This document shows positions 23,109 to 33,700 of a stretch of DNA of 64,000 nt, piece by piece. Position numbers and translations under genes: made by a program. This DNA comes from Neolewinella persica DSM 23188 (GTDB taxonomy: Bacteria > Bacteroidota > Bacteroidia > Chitinophagales > Saprospiraceae). How positions within the stretch are numbered: the stretch's first letter is position 1; every line of letters starts with the position of its first letter. The notes under the pieces are model-generated. The model saw only the letters and a list, made by a program, of their open reading frames with translations, searched no databases and had not been told where the DNA came from. The DNA is taken from contig NZ_KB890447.1 of the NCBI RefSeq assembly GCF_000373105.1, positions 59,287-123,286 on the forward strand, read 5' to 3'.

Positions 23109-23888
23109 ATGCTGCTAACGCTCCTAGGTACCGCTACCTCCCAAGGTATTCCCGTTATTGCCTGCGGCTGCAACGTCTGTCAGAGTACTGATCCACGAGA
23201 CAATCGATTACGAGCCAGTGCATTACTCTCCGGCAAGGGAAAACATTTTGTGATTGATACCGGGCCTGATTTCCGGGAGCAAATGCTGCGTAACCAGATA
23301 CAGGAGATTGAAGGGGTAATCATCACGCATGAGCACTATGACCATACGGCTGGATTGGACGATTTGCGGCCGTTTTGCTTCAAGCAAAAAATCGATATGC
23401 CGGTCTACTGCCTGCCGCGGGTAGCGGCGGATTTACGGAACAGGTACGCCTATGCTTTTTCGGGATATCCCGGCGTCCCGAGGTTGGACATTCGGGAGGT
23501 GAACTTCGGTGATAAGATCCCTTTTTCCGGGGGAAACATCGAACTGCTGGAAGTACTGCACGGGGAATTACCCATTCTGGGCATTCGGTGGGGGGATCTG
23601 GCTTACCTGACCGATGCTAAAGAGCTTCCGGCGCGGACGCTGGTGCAATGTAAAGGGATAAAAAAAGCAGTGATTTCAGCATTGCACCACGCTGGGACAC
23701 ATTCTCACTTATCTCTGGACGAAGCCATTGCTTACCTTAAGCAACTGGGTGTTGACCAGGGTATACTGACGCACTTCAGCCACCGGATGGGGCGGACGGC
23801 ACCACTGAACGCCGAGCTGCCGGAAGGCGTGGAATGTGGCTGGGACGGTATGCGGATATTGGTTGATTCTCCGGCCTTCGGGCTGTGA
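23109..23888 (+). CDS. MBL-fold metal-dependent hydrolase, PhnP-like
   Basis: A 259-residue metallo-beta-lactamase-fold enzyme. The metal motif H74-E-H76-Y-D78-H79 is followed by ALHHAGTHSH and ILTHFSH motifs. An early cysteine cluster (C19, C21, C24 in ACGCNVCQS) resembles the structural zinc site of PhnP phosphodiesterases and related family members. It probably hydrolyses a cyclic phosphate or phosphodiester. No phosphonate genes are near. Confidence 0.85.
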   Translation: MLLTLLGTATSQGIPVIACGCNVCQSTDPRDNRLRASALLSGKGKHFVIDTGPDFREQMLRNQIQEIEGVIITHEHYDHTAGLDDLRPFCFKQKIDMPVYCLPRVAADLRNRYAYAFSGYPGVPRLDIREVNFGDKIPFSGGNIELLEVLHGELPILGIRWGDLAYLTDAKELPARTLVQCKGIKKAVISALHHAGTHSHLSLDEAIAYLKQLGVDQGILTHFSHRMGRTAPLNAELPEGVECGWDGMRILVDSPAFGL

Positions 23889-24015
23889 AAGTGAAAAGCC
23901 TTCAGGCTGTTTTCGGGCCTAAAGGCCTCGCAACGGGACGGCCTGAAGTTCGGGCAATTAACCTCCTTCACCATTGCGTACCTTAGGGCTTTACTTCCTG
24001 ATCTACTCAAAAAAG

Positions 24016-27000
24016 ATGAACCTACTTCACACCCTTACGCGTGCGCTCAGCGCGCGCCTGCCACTTTTCCGGCTTTGCTCCCTTACTTTTCTTTGCACCG
24101 GCGCCCGCGCCCTGAAGAGAGGAAGAAGGAGAGAACGAAAAAAAAGGAGGTTGATTCTTGCGGCCATTCCTTTACTCCTTACTGCCTTTTCCCCCTTACT
24201 GGGGCAAGACATGCGCCCCGCCTGGCACTTCATGGACAAGGCCTCCATGCCCTTGCCCTCTGAGAACATGCCGGACTACGTGAAACCACTTTATACCACC
24301 GAAGTGGACTATAATGAAATAATGGAAATTCACCAGGAATACTACGCCGACCGGGGGATGCGGGAGTGGCGCGAAGACCTGGAGCGTGATCCATATGCCA
24401 AATTTTTCCACCACTGGATGCAGGGAGCCGCCGCTGAAGTGAACGCTGACGGTAAAGTCCGGCAATTGTCAACCACCGAACTCCTGGATCGCCGGGCCGC
24501 GATCATCGCTGCCGAGCGCAGGACGCCTGCCCTTCTCCTGGAAAAATCAGCCGCTACCTGGAGCTTCGTTGGCCCCAGGCGCACCGTCTGGCGCGCTGAG
24601 CACCGGCCCAACCAGCAGGTAGCCCCCTGGCAGGTCAATGTTTATGCTTTCGCCGCATCTCAGAGTAATCCTGATATCCTGTTCGCCACCAGCGAAACGG
24701 GAGAGGTGTATAAAACCACTGATAAGGGCCTGAACTGGATACCAATAATGACTTACAACTGGGGTGGCGCTGGCCGGGCCATCGCCATCCATCCCACCAA
24801 CCCTTCCGTAGTGTTCGTTTCCACGAATACCGACATTGTCCGCTCCACCGACGGCGGGATGACCTGGGCCAGCGTACTGACCGCCTCTGGCCTGAGCGGG
24901 AACAGCCTTGAGTTCAGCCCCAACGGCGGAACCATCATCGCTGGCACCGGACAAGGAGTAAGAAGAAGTACCGACGGTGGTTCGACCTGGAGCACCCAAC
25001 TGAGTGGCGAAATACTGGACGTGGCTTTCCGCCCCGGAGATAATAACACGGTGTATGCGCTGCTGCGGCAATCGAGTCCCAGCCAATGTATGCTTTACAA
25101 GTCAATGAATGGCGGTGTGTCTTTCAGCCTGAGCATGACCGGCTGGACGCCGTACCCCGATCACAGCGGTGGCCGCATTACCGTCACCCCCGCTGACCCG
25201 GATTACCTGTACGTGGGGCTGCTGCAGGACCCCGTAAATCAAGTGCCGGTCATCCTGAAAAGTACCAATGCCGCCGGCAGCTGGACCCAAACCGCGATCG
25301 GCGGCACGGCGAATTTCGATGGCAACAACGGCCAGGGCTACTATGATCTCGACATTGAAGCCAATGACCTCAATGCCGAAGAAGTGATCTTCGCCACCAC
25401 CACCGCATGGAAATCCTCCGACGGCGGGGTATCCTATACTGCCATTGGCGGCTACAGCGGTGATTTTGATATCCATCCGGATATCCAGGAGATCATCAGT
25501 ATTGGTGGGGATACCTGGCTGGCCACGGACGGTGGGATGAATTATTCCACTGACTTTTTCAGTGATGTTGCCAACTGGGAAGCCCGCATCGACGGCCTTG
25601 ATGGAACCAATTTTTGGGGGTATGACCAGGGTTGGAACGAAGATTATATGATCGGTGGCCGCTACCATAATGGTAATACGGCCATGCACGAAAACTACCC
25701 GGCACAGTATGCCCTGCGGATGGGTGGTGCTGAAAGTCCGACCGGGCACGCCTGGCACGGTAAACCGCGACATGCTATGTTTGACGACATCAGTAATACC
25801 ATCCTCCCCGCCAATTTTACGTCTGTGGCAGAAGGGTCTTTCTCTTTCTCAAAGTTTCCAAACATCTGGTATTATGGCAGTGGCTACAGTTCCTTACTGA
25901 TCGACCACGAGGATTACGAGACCTTCTACGTAGGTGAAGGCAACGACTTCTGGCGGAGTGAAGATGGCGGCAATAGCTGGGAAAGCCTGCACAACTTCGG
26001 CAGTGAGGTATTCCACTTCGACATTTCCCGGGCTAACTCGGACTACGTGTACCTATTGGCCCGAAACGGTATTTACAAGTCGACGGATCGCGGCGAGAGC
26101 TTCACTTCGATAGCTTTACCACCGGGACTTTCCGCCAACAATGCCAGCTACGGCCGGATTGCTGCCAGCGGCACTAATCCGCTGGAAGTATGGTTGATGG
26201 ATTACCGCGCTGGAGCAAGTAGCAGCCGTAACCGGGTTTGGTACAGTAGCAACGGCGGTAGCAGCTGGACCAGCTGGCATACTTCCACTTTGGCCGGCCG
26301 GCAGTGGACGGCCCTGGCGCACCACGTTGGGAGCAACGGCGGAATATACATCGCCTCAGATCGCGGGGGTATCGCCGGCACCATGCCCGCAAAGGTCATG
26401 TACCGCGATAAATCAATGACGGAGTGGATGGACTGCTCCGCAGGGTTTCCGGCTTCGGCCAACCCACAAAAGATGCTGCCGTTTTACCGGGACAACGTCT
26501 TGCGTTGGGCAGGTAACCGCGGCGTTTGGGAAATGCCGCTGGTAGAACAGAACTGGTCCCCAATCGCCCAGCCCTTCGTGAACGGCAGCGACGTATTATG
26601 CCCCAACGATCCGGTAAGTTTTGGTAGTTATTCCGTGGCCAAAGCTTCGGCGACTTACTCCTGGTCGTTGCCCGGCTCAACTACCACCACCGCGTTGAAC
26701 CAAAGGGAAGTGAACGCTACCTACGCCACCCCTGGTACCTATACAGCGACGCTGACCGTGAGTCAGAGTGGGCAAACCGATACCAAAGCGGTGGAAATAG
26801 TCGTCGGGGATAATTGTGTCCCCGATAAGTTTCCAGGAAACAGTGTGGTATTGGCCGGCAATGCCGGAGACTACGTGACGATGAAGGACCCGCTCAACAT
26901 CACCACCAATACCCTGACCATGAGTGCCTGGATCAAACGGGACGGACCACAGGTAAGCACGGCAGGTATCTTTTTTATGCGCTCCAGCTCCGCCGTCGCC

Positions 27001-28443
27001 CTGAATTTTTACGACAGTGAGAACCTATCCATCCACTGGAATGATACCCAGTGGTGGTGGGACAGCGGCCTGACCGTCCCCGACGGAGAATGGGCACACG
27101 TAGCCATGACGGTAGCGCCTGACCAGGTGATCCTCTATCTGAACGGCGTACCTTCCGTTAGGAACTTTACGGTGGATGCCGTAAATTTTGACGGGCCGAT
27201 CAGTCTGGGCCGGGATCCGGGGCGGAGCTCCCGTCAGTTTAAAGGGGAAATGGATGAGGTCGTTATTTATGACCGGACCCTGAGCCAGGACGAGATCCGG
27301 GAATTGATGCACCTGACCCGGAAACCAGCTGAGGAGACCGGGGTTTTGGCCTACTACCAGTTTAACCGGGAGGAAGGTCTGGTGTCGAACCGGGCCACGG
27401 GAATCCACGCCGCATTGAGCGGCTCAGCGAGCCGCACCACCTCCACCGCTCCGGTTGGGCCGGGGGAGAGTGCCCGCCTCGACGTCAATGCTTCGGGAAA
27501 TTACGCTTTTGGAGGTACGGGACTTGAGCTGGATTTCCCCACCGGGACTGTCCCCAACGGCGAACTCTGCGTTTCCCGGATTGATGTCCGCCCCGATCAG
27601 GTTCCGGCCATCGGAGAAGTGACCGACAAATACTGGGTGGTGCACAACTACGGAAGTAACGGTACTTTCAGCGAACTCAATGCCATGACCTTCAATAGTA
27701 TTGGAACGGTGAATGGGGCCCAGGCTGCCGATCCGTCATCCATACAGTTATACAAACGAGCAAGTACAGCTCACGGTACGACATGGGGGGAGGTATCGGC
27801 TACGGCCACCAGTGCAACTGCAGGCGCAGACGGTTCCGCTACCTTCGGAACCGGCAACGGGCAGACGAGTTTCAGTCAATTCATCCTTGGCTTTCAGTCA
27901 CCTGCTCTGGGCGCAGAGCTGATTCAGTTTGCTGCATCGATTCGTGACCAGAAAGTTGTTGACCTGACCTGGGTTAGTGCAAACGAAGAGAATCTGGCCT
28001 TCTATGAATTACAACGGAGTGCGGAAGGCGGAAGCTATATTCCGCTGGCTGAACTTCCAGCGGTGGGCAATAGTACGGTCAACCAAAGCTACGCCTACGT
28101 TGATGAGGCTCCTCTTCGGGGAAGGGCCTTTTACCGGCTGCGGCTGGTGGACGTTGATGGTATGGAGACCTTCTCGGAGGTGCGTAGTGTCTTGTTTCAG
28201 GGCCTTGCCGATCGGGTAAGTGTGTTTCCTAATCCTTTACGGGCCGGTGAATTACTGAACGTCCGTACTAAGGACAGAGGAGCTTATGCCCTGGATCTTT
28301 ACACCGCGGATGGAGAGCAGGTAGGGACTTACCCGGTAACTGGAGATGCGGCGATCAGATTACCTGAGTTGCCGACTGGAGTTTACAGTTACCTGGTCCG
28401 GTCGGCGGCTTATCGAAGTGGCGGCGTGTTGGTGATTGAGTAG
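24016..28443 (+). CDS. Large T9SS exoprotein with BNR propeller, PKD and LamG domains
   Basis: A 1475-residue secreted protein. After a signal segment (LILAAIPLLLTAFSPLLGQ) the first 860 residues form a sortilin/BNR-type propeller with Asp-box motifs such as STDGGMTWASV, STDGGSTWS, SEDGGNSWESL and SSNGGSSWTSW. A PKD-like domain at about 880-945 (ATPGTYTATLTVSQSG) and a LamG/concanavalin-like domain at about 955-1125 (MSAWIKRDG, GEMDEVVIYDRTLS) follow. The last 80 residues are a type IX sorting domain (VSVFPNPLRAGELLN). It probably binds polysaccharide or glycoprotein outside the cell; no catalytic domain is evident. The n-region of the signal peptide is unusually long (see findings). Confidence 0.85.
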   Translation: MNLLHTLTRALSARLPLFRLCSLTFLCTGARALKRGRRRERKKRRLILAAIPLLLTAFSPLLGQDMRPAWHFMDKASMPLPSENMPDYVKPLYTTEVDYNEIMEIHQEYYADRGMREWREDLERDPYAKFFHHWMQGAAAEVNADGKVRQLSTTELLDRRAAIIAAERRTPALLLEKSAATWSFVGPRRTVWRAEHRPNQQVAPWQVNVYAFAASQSNPDILFATSETGEVYKTTDKGLNWIPIMTYNWGGAGRAIAIHPTNPSVVFVSTNTDIVRSTDGGMTWASVLTASGLSGNSLEFSPNGGTIIAGTGQGVRRSTDGGSTWSTQLSGEILDVAFRPGDNNTVYALLRQSSPSQCMLYKSMNGGVSFSLSMTGWTPYPDHSGGRITVTPADPDYLYVGLLQDPVNQVPVILKSTNAAGSWTQTAIGGTANFDGNNGQGYYDLDIEANDLNAEEVIFATTTAWKSSDGGVSYTAIGGYSGDFDIHPDIQEIISIGGDTWLATDGGMNYSTDFFSDVANWEARIDGLDGTNFWGYDQGWNEDYMIGGRYHNGNTAMHENYPAQYALRMGGAESPTGHAWHGKPRHAMFDDISNTILPANFTSVAEGSFSFSKFPNIWYYGSGYSSLLIDHEDYETFYVGEGNDFWRSEDGGNSWESLHNFGSEVFHFDISRANSDYVYLLARNGIYKSTDRGESFTSIALPPGLSANNASYGRIAASGTNPLEVWLMDYRAGASSSRNRVWYSSNGGSSWTSWHTSTLAGRQWTALAHHVGSNGGIYIASDRGGIAGTMPAKVMYRDKSMTEWMDCSAGFPASANPQKMLPFYRDNVLRWAGNRGVWEMPLVEQNWSPIAQPFVNGSDVLCPNDPVSFGSYSVAKASATYSWSLPGSTTTTALNQREVNATYATPGTYTATLTVSQSGQTDTKAVEIVVGDNCVPDKFPGNSVVLAGNAGDYVTMKDPLNITTNTLTMSAWIKRDGPQVSTAGIFFMRSSSAVALNFYDSENLSIHWNDTQWWWDSGLTVPDGEWAHVAMTVAPDQVILYLNGVPSVRNFTVDAVNFDGPISLGRDPGRSSRQFKGEMDEVVIYDRTLSQDEIRELMHLTRKPAEETGVLAYYQFNREEGLVSNRATGIHAALSGSASRTTSTAPVGPGESARLDVNASGNYAFGGTGLELDFPTGTVPNGELCVSRIDVRPDQVPAIGEVTDKYWVVHNYGSNGTFSELNAMTFNSIGTVNGAQAADPSSIQLYKRASTAHGTTWGEVSATATSATAGADGSATFGTGNGQTSFSQFILGFQSPALGAELIQFAASIRDQKVVDLTWVSANEENLAFYELQRSAEGGSYIPLAELPAVGNSTVNQSYAYVDEAPLRGRAFYRLRLVDVDGMETFSEVRSVLFQGLADRVSVFPNPLRAGELLNVRTKDRGAYALDLYTADGEQVGTYPVTGDAAIRLPELPTGVYSYLVRSAAYRSGGVLVIE

Positions 28444-28498
28444 GGGCGCAGACTAAGGAACAGGGCTTACCATTTCTTGCTCTTTAAACCCTGGTGCA

Positions 28499-28515
28499 GC
28501 ACCTGCGTCCGCGCT
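28499..28515 (-). repeat. 17-bp interspersed motif, copy f
   Basis: GCACCTGCGTCCGCGCT matches the minus-strand consensus except the last base. It is preceded by TTGCTCTTTAAACCCT, nearly the same as the sequence before copy e, so the repeated unit is longer than 17 bp on this side. Confidence 0.75.
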
Positions 28516-28642
28516 AAAAAACGTAACGATTTGTTGCTCTTCTACTATTTTGTTGCCTTGAATTATTGTTCTAAGTACTTGTGGGCACCAATATTGGGGG
28601 ATGAGCACGTTATTGCATCGTCCCCCATTTCGATAATCGACC

Positions 28643-29842
28643 ATGAAAAAGGATACCTCGGATTTGTCCCTAGCCTTTCTTGATCTGATCAGGGAGGAAG
28701 AACACGCACTAAGTGCGGGGTTGCCGAAGATGAGTCAATTGAACGAAAGTGTTGAGTTGCAGTTTCTGCGCTATAAACTTCGCCTCCAGGTCCGAATGCT
28801 TTTGTATGAAGGATACGTAGGTGCCTCCGGAACTGACTTGTCTGAGGCAGATTTTTCAGAGTGTGAAGCACTAATTGACCGTCGGCCGGGCATACTGGGT
28901 GTGTCTCCGGTAGTAAACACCTTTTGGCGACAAGTAAAGCTGATTCAGGACGACCCACATCAGATTGAATTGAGCTCGGCGCAACATTTATTGGCTTACC
29001 AAAATACCTATGAATCATTATTCTCATTAGGCGAAGCCAGGGATTTTTTCGAAGGCATGGCCGGATTTGCTAATCACCTGGTTAATAACGGGCGCAAGGA
29101 ATTCTCCCAACTTAGTTTTATCATGGGGTTGCGGGCGATCGAGCTAAAGTTTCGTGGAAAGAAGAAAGCGAATCCGGAGGAGTATTTGTCCGATGCAGTG
29201 TATTTCAATGTAGTAATTATAGGCGTGAGTCAACTGCATCATGATGATGTCAATAAGCTACTGGAGGTTAATGATTTTGGTCGTCGGGAAAGCATCAGGA
29301 CGATCAGGGAGTGGTTTGAAGCCTTCATAAATTATTATGCGAGGTTCCTCGACCCGCTTCACCGAAAAAAGCAACAGCATTATTTACGAGGGGTCATTTA
29401 TTTTCACAACGAAGAATACGTCGAGCTAGTAAAAGTATATGCTAATCTCTCTATTCCAAATCATGATGTTGCCAATATTATCATCAAGCGCTGTCTTTTT
29501 TGCGCTTCCTATTCCATACTTTATCACGGGACGGCGGCTGAACGCAGGATGATGAGGCGGCGAAACCTGAACCTGGACTTGCAAGTAGATCGCATGCGTA
29601 AGCACCTGGAGTACCTGCGGGAAGGGCGACCAGCGGTAAGTAAAAGATTGTCGGCTACATTTGAGGAGTTTGGTGAGTTGAAAAAAATATATGCCCTGCG
29701 CCGTACGGTCGAAAAGGGGGTGATGTCGGCCAGCGTAAAGAAAAAGTATCTGTACGAGAAATCGCTGGTTGATCCTGGGAAATTCAAATCCGCACACTCC
29801 ACAAAAAAATGGATAGAGCGTGAGTTATCCGCTTTGCCCTGA
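28643..29842 (+). CDS. Hypothetical protein, helical, unrecognised
   Basis: A 399-residue soluble protein without signal peptide or TM helix. It looks mostly alpha-helical, with many Glu/Lys/Arg residues, and a basic C-terminal quarter (RRMMRRRNLNLDLQ, KRLSATFEEFGELKK). The middle (GLRAIELKFRGKKKANPEEY, then RTIREWFEAFINYYARF) has a loose TPR-like or helical-repeat feel, but I cannot assign a family. It appears to be a single gene, separated by about 290 nt from the convergent response regulator. Confidence 0.55.
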   Translation: MKKDTSDLSLAFLDLIREEEHALSAGLPKMSQLNESVELQFLRYKLRLQVRMLLYEGYVGASGTDLSEADFSECEALIDRRPGILGVSPVVNTFWRQVKLIQDDPHQIELSSAQHLLAYQNTYESLFSLGEARDFFEGMAGFANHLVNNGRKEFSQLSFIMGLRAIELKFRGKKKANPEEYLSDAVYFNVVIIGVSQLHHDDVNKLLEVNDFGRRESIRTIREWFEAFINYYARFLDPLHRKKQQHYLRGVIYFHNEEYVELVKVYANLSIPNHDVANIIIKRCLFCASYSILYHGTAAERRMMRRRNLNLDLQVDRMRKHLEYLREGRPAVSKRLSATFEEFGELKKIYALRRTVEKGVMSASVKKKYLYEKSLVDPGKFKSAHSTKKWIERELSALP

Positions 29843-30092
29843 AAAAAATTCTCCCGGACTATCGTATTGATAGCCAATTTGTTAGGCCTTATTTTTTTTG
29901 AGGTCTCGCTTCTTAAAATTTTCCTGTTCTCTTTTTAGACCAGCTTGGGAAGCTGAGGCCCCTACCTTTAGGTGGTCTTTCAGTCTAAGTATATTTTTGT
30001 CCAGAAATAAAGTATTGTTCACCTTGTTTTCGGAGCAACAGCTCCATCCCTATTAATTTGTCAACAGATGTCTCTCATTGAAAAGTAAGCAC

Positions 30093-30132
30093 CGCCCGAT
30101 CGTCCATAATTGGAGGATCGGGCGACTTTTAT
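30093..30132 (+). terminator. Hairpin with T-rich tail at the end of the response regulator gene
   Basis: CGCCCGATC and GATCGGGCG form a 9-bp stem, followed by ACTTTTATTA on the plus strand. It lies where two convergent transcripts meet. The preceding 29843-30092 contains no gene I can support; TATATTTTTG at about 29989-29998 resembles a promoter -7 region. Confidence 0.6.
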
Positions 30133-30761
30133 TAACCCCGAAGGTAGAGATTCACCGCCTCCACCCGGTTCGCTACCTGCATCACCCGGTAAATGGCGTG
30201 AACGTGCTGTTTTACGGTACCAACTTTCAGGTCCAGGGCGTCGGCGATTTCCTGATTGGATTTTCCTTCCGCGAGGTTGCTCAGTATGTCGTTTTGCCGT
30301 GGGGTTAACTGGTCAATAGGCCGGTGTGCATGGCTGGGAACAGTAGTGTGCAGGCTACTGATCACCTTGCGGGCCATTTCCCGGCTCATCGGCGCGCCGC
30401 CTTTATTCACCTCCTTGATGGCGCGCATCACGCCAATGATGCCGTCATTTTTGAGGATGTAGCCGTCGGCACCGAAACGCAGGGCGTTGAACAGCTTGTC
30501 GTCGGTATCGAAAACGGTGTGCATCAATACGGAGCAAGCGGGCAGGATGTCTTTAGCTTTGACCATACATTCGATGCCGTCCATTTTAGGCAGGCCGATG
30601 TCCATTACGATCACATCGGGGCGGTCAGCTGCGATGACGGATAGTGCCTCCTCCGCGGAATAATAAACGCCGGTTAGTTTCAGGTCCTTATCCCGCTCGA
30701 TGTTTCGTCCGATGGCGTGGGCGATGTCTTTCATGTCTTCAACTACGGCTACTTTAATCAT
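30132..30761 (-). CDS. NarL/FixJ-type response regulator
   Basis: A 209-residue two-component regulator. The receiver domain (1-120) has the acidic pair at E8-D9, the phospho-acceptor D54 in VIVMDIGLPKMDG, and a conserved K in YILKNDG. A LuxR-type helix-turn-helix lies at about 148-205 (LTPRQNDILSNLAEGKSNQ, TVKQHVHAIYRVM). It is encoded 11 nt behind the histidine kinase gene, so the pair is a cognate system. The targets are unknown; the kinase is of the propeller class that often senses polysaccharide or envelope signals. Confidence 0.92.
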   Translation of the reverse strand: MIKVAVVEDMKDIAHAIGRNIERDKDLKLTGVYYSAEEALSVIAADRPDVIVMDIGLPKMDGIECMVKAKDILPACSVLMHTVFDTDDKLFNALRFGADGYILKNDGIIGVMRAIKEVNKGGAPMSREMARKVISSLHTTVPSHAHRPIDQLTPRQNDILSNLAEGKSNQEIADALDLKVGTVKQHVHAIYRVMQVANRVEAVNLYLRG

Positions 30762-30772
30762 GGTTCCGGGAT

Positions 30773-33700
30773 TTAATTATCGTTTGTGGGTAATGGCCAG
30801 GTAAGATAAATGGAAGTGCCCTGGCCGGGGGAGGACTCAATGGTAAGCTGGCCACCAATTGCGGCGGCTTTTTCCTTCATATTATCCAGTCCGTAGCCGC
30901 TCATGCTATTTTGGGAGATTGTCGTTGTGAAGCCGACACCATTGTCGATTATGGAGATGACCAACTGGCGGTTCACTTCCTTGATGTCGAGGGTGACAAC
31001 TGTAGCCTGAGCGTATTTGGCCGTATTGTGCCAGGCTTCCTTTACGATGAGGGTGATGTTGCGCTTTTGCCGGCTGGTGAGCATGAATTCCGGCTGTTGG
31101 TATTCATCCGTGAGGCGGAAACTGATTTTGCGGTCACCGAAAAATGTCTCGCCGGCTCCGCGGAGTTGGTCGCCGAGTGCCGATAGGGTCGCCCTGCGGT
31201 TGTCGAGGGCAAAGATGATGTCGCGTACGTTCTGCAGGCTGTTGCGGGAGAGTTCGTTGATGCGGTTGAGCTCGTACTCGTATTCCGGGGTTTCACCGGT
31301 CAGTAACATCTCCTCACTGAGGTAAAGGATGCTGGAGATCTGGCCGCCGAGGTCATCGTGTACTTCTCCGGCGATGCGGTCGCGCTCGGCGGCAAGGCGG
31401 GCTCGCTGTTCCTGCAGGCGTTGTTGTTTGAGGCGTTCGCGGCGGAGACCCAGGATGTAGAGGCTGGCGGCAATGAGGGCGAGGGCGCAGGTGCAAAGGG
31501 CGTAGAAAAGCAGGGTTTGGGTGAAGGGCGGATTGATCGTAATGTCCAGGCTCTTTTTACCGGAGGGCAGGCCGTTGCGGTTAATGGCGGTTAGCTGGAG
31601 GGTGTAGTTGCCGGGGGGGAGGTTGGGGTAGCGGATGGTTTGATGTGCATCAATCGTTGTTGGGAACTCTTCAAAGCCAATCAACTGGTATTCTATGGAT
31701 GAAATGCCACCTTGATGAAGGCCAATATTAGCGACTTGAAAATCAAGTTTATTCTTGCGATGAGGAAGTGGTAGCCGATTATTTACAAATTGGAATGTAC
31801 TATCCTGGAATACATCTAAATCATTGATACGAAGACCAGAGATATAAGGCGACAGTTTTAAAGTGTCCGGCACAAGCTGACGGGGGGCAAAGGTGAAAAG
31901 TCCATTTCTGGTACCCATCAATATGCTGTCAGAGGGTAATAATAGTGCAGGGGAGTCATTAAACCGGTTAGCTGGTAAACCATCAGCAGCACTATACCAT
32001 ATGCTAGAACTATCGGCTTCATTATAGCTGAACAGACCGTTTCTAGTTCCTATCCAAAGTAATCCATCCCGATCTTTTACTAAAGCTTCTACAATTGGAT
32101 TTTTGTCATTTGCTTTGGTCAGATGAATTTTTTTAGCTTGTTCGTTTTGAATAAGATAAAGACCGGATGTACCCCCAACATATACATTTCCTTCTTTGCT
32201 ATTATTCAATGTTGCTTGTATTTCCCCGGGTAAAGGAATACGTTGTCGGAGATGATAACCTTGCTCATTGTAGGCACCGATCCAAACCTCTGAACTACGC
32301 CATGGCAACAGGAAAGTACTATCGGTAAGTTGAAAAAGTCCGAGAAAGTCATTAGTGCCAGTTGGAGAAAATTGTAAAGACGGCTCCGTCAATATCTTTT
32401 CGTCTTGTATTTTACAAATTTCTACTCCTCTTTCAGAGAGCATCAAGAACGAGGTGGATGGAGATAAAAACATTCCTCTGACCGGGTATTCTTGTTTTGG
32501 GTAGGATCGCCAACGAGACTTGTCCCGGTCATAGGACCATATTTTCCGCAGGCCTTGCAAAAACAATTGACCTTTTGCCTCATAAAACTTGCCACGATAA
32601 GGTGGGCGAGAGGAGCTTTCGGGCAACTTTAAAGGTTCCCATTTCCCACTTAAAGATGCAGAGCGTGACTTGTATAACGCCAGTAAGCCCGCAGCCAGAA
32701 GACTTTTTTCTTCAGAAACTATGACGGAGGATATCCCTTTCCCGGACAATAGGGAGTTGGTCTTGATTAATGCTGGGGTAGTTTCGATGATGTCAATTCC
32801 TGTATTGTATTGACTAACGAGTATTCGACTAGGACCATCAGCATAAAGTTCCTTGGGGTCATTTGAAGAAATTCCATCTCCTATATTGATCGAATCTACA
32901 AAGACTCTTTGCTGTGGGTCATACGCATGCAAACCATAACCGGTAAAACTCATCCATATCAAACCGCTACCGGTAGTATGACAAAAGTCCCAAACTGAAT
33001 GATTTTTATCGGAACGGGTGATTCGACTGAATTGAAAAGTGGTGTCACTTAACTTTAACTCAGCTAAGCCAGTATTCAAACCTAAAAGGAAAGTACTATC
33101 ACCAATATCTATTGCTGAAATAACATTTTCGTCGATATTTATCAGGCGGGGCTTGACAATCGCTCCTGGCCTAGGTGTGAACACCTCTAACCCCTTACCG
33201 TAGGAAAAAGGACAGGCAAGGATTTGATTCCTCTTCCCGTCCTTACTTGTTACGAGAAATCGGTTGCCCAAAGTCGGCCCCGCAATGCGCCGGTAAAGCA
33301 TTGTTTGTGTGTCAAATGACCAAATTTGATTACCCGCCTTTAGCCACAATTCACCTGATCGCCGATCAAGATGGAAGACGTGGTAATTTTGTTGAACCAT
33401 GTTTCCATCTCGCACAATTCGGTAAGTTTGAAAAGACTTGCGACTGGGGTCATAGGCGTGGAGAGCAGTATAGGTTGAGAACCATAGTAACTCATTACCA
33501 TCTTCGTACATTTTGCTTTGTACCGTCTGGTCATGTACATACGGAGACTTGTGGTCTCTGATCGTAAGTTGTTCCGCAACTTTTCCATCGAAAACACTTA
33601 ACCCTGTAGTGTTTCCCAGGTAGTAGAAACCATCGGTTGACTTTGATACGAAGGCAATGCTTTCAGGTGCGGGCAAATCGTTTTCGCCCAATGAGTTGAT

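Noticed and set aside
31478..31494. Possible 17-mer copy in the sensor kinase gene (GGCGAGGGCGCAGGTGC)
   Set aside because: It has two mismatches and is in a different codon phase, coding the TM helix; probably chance.
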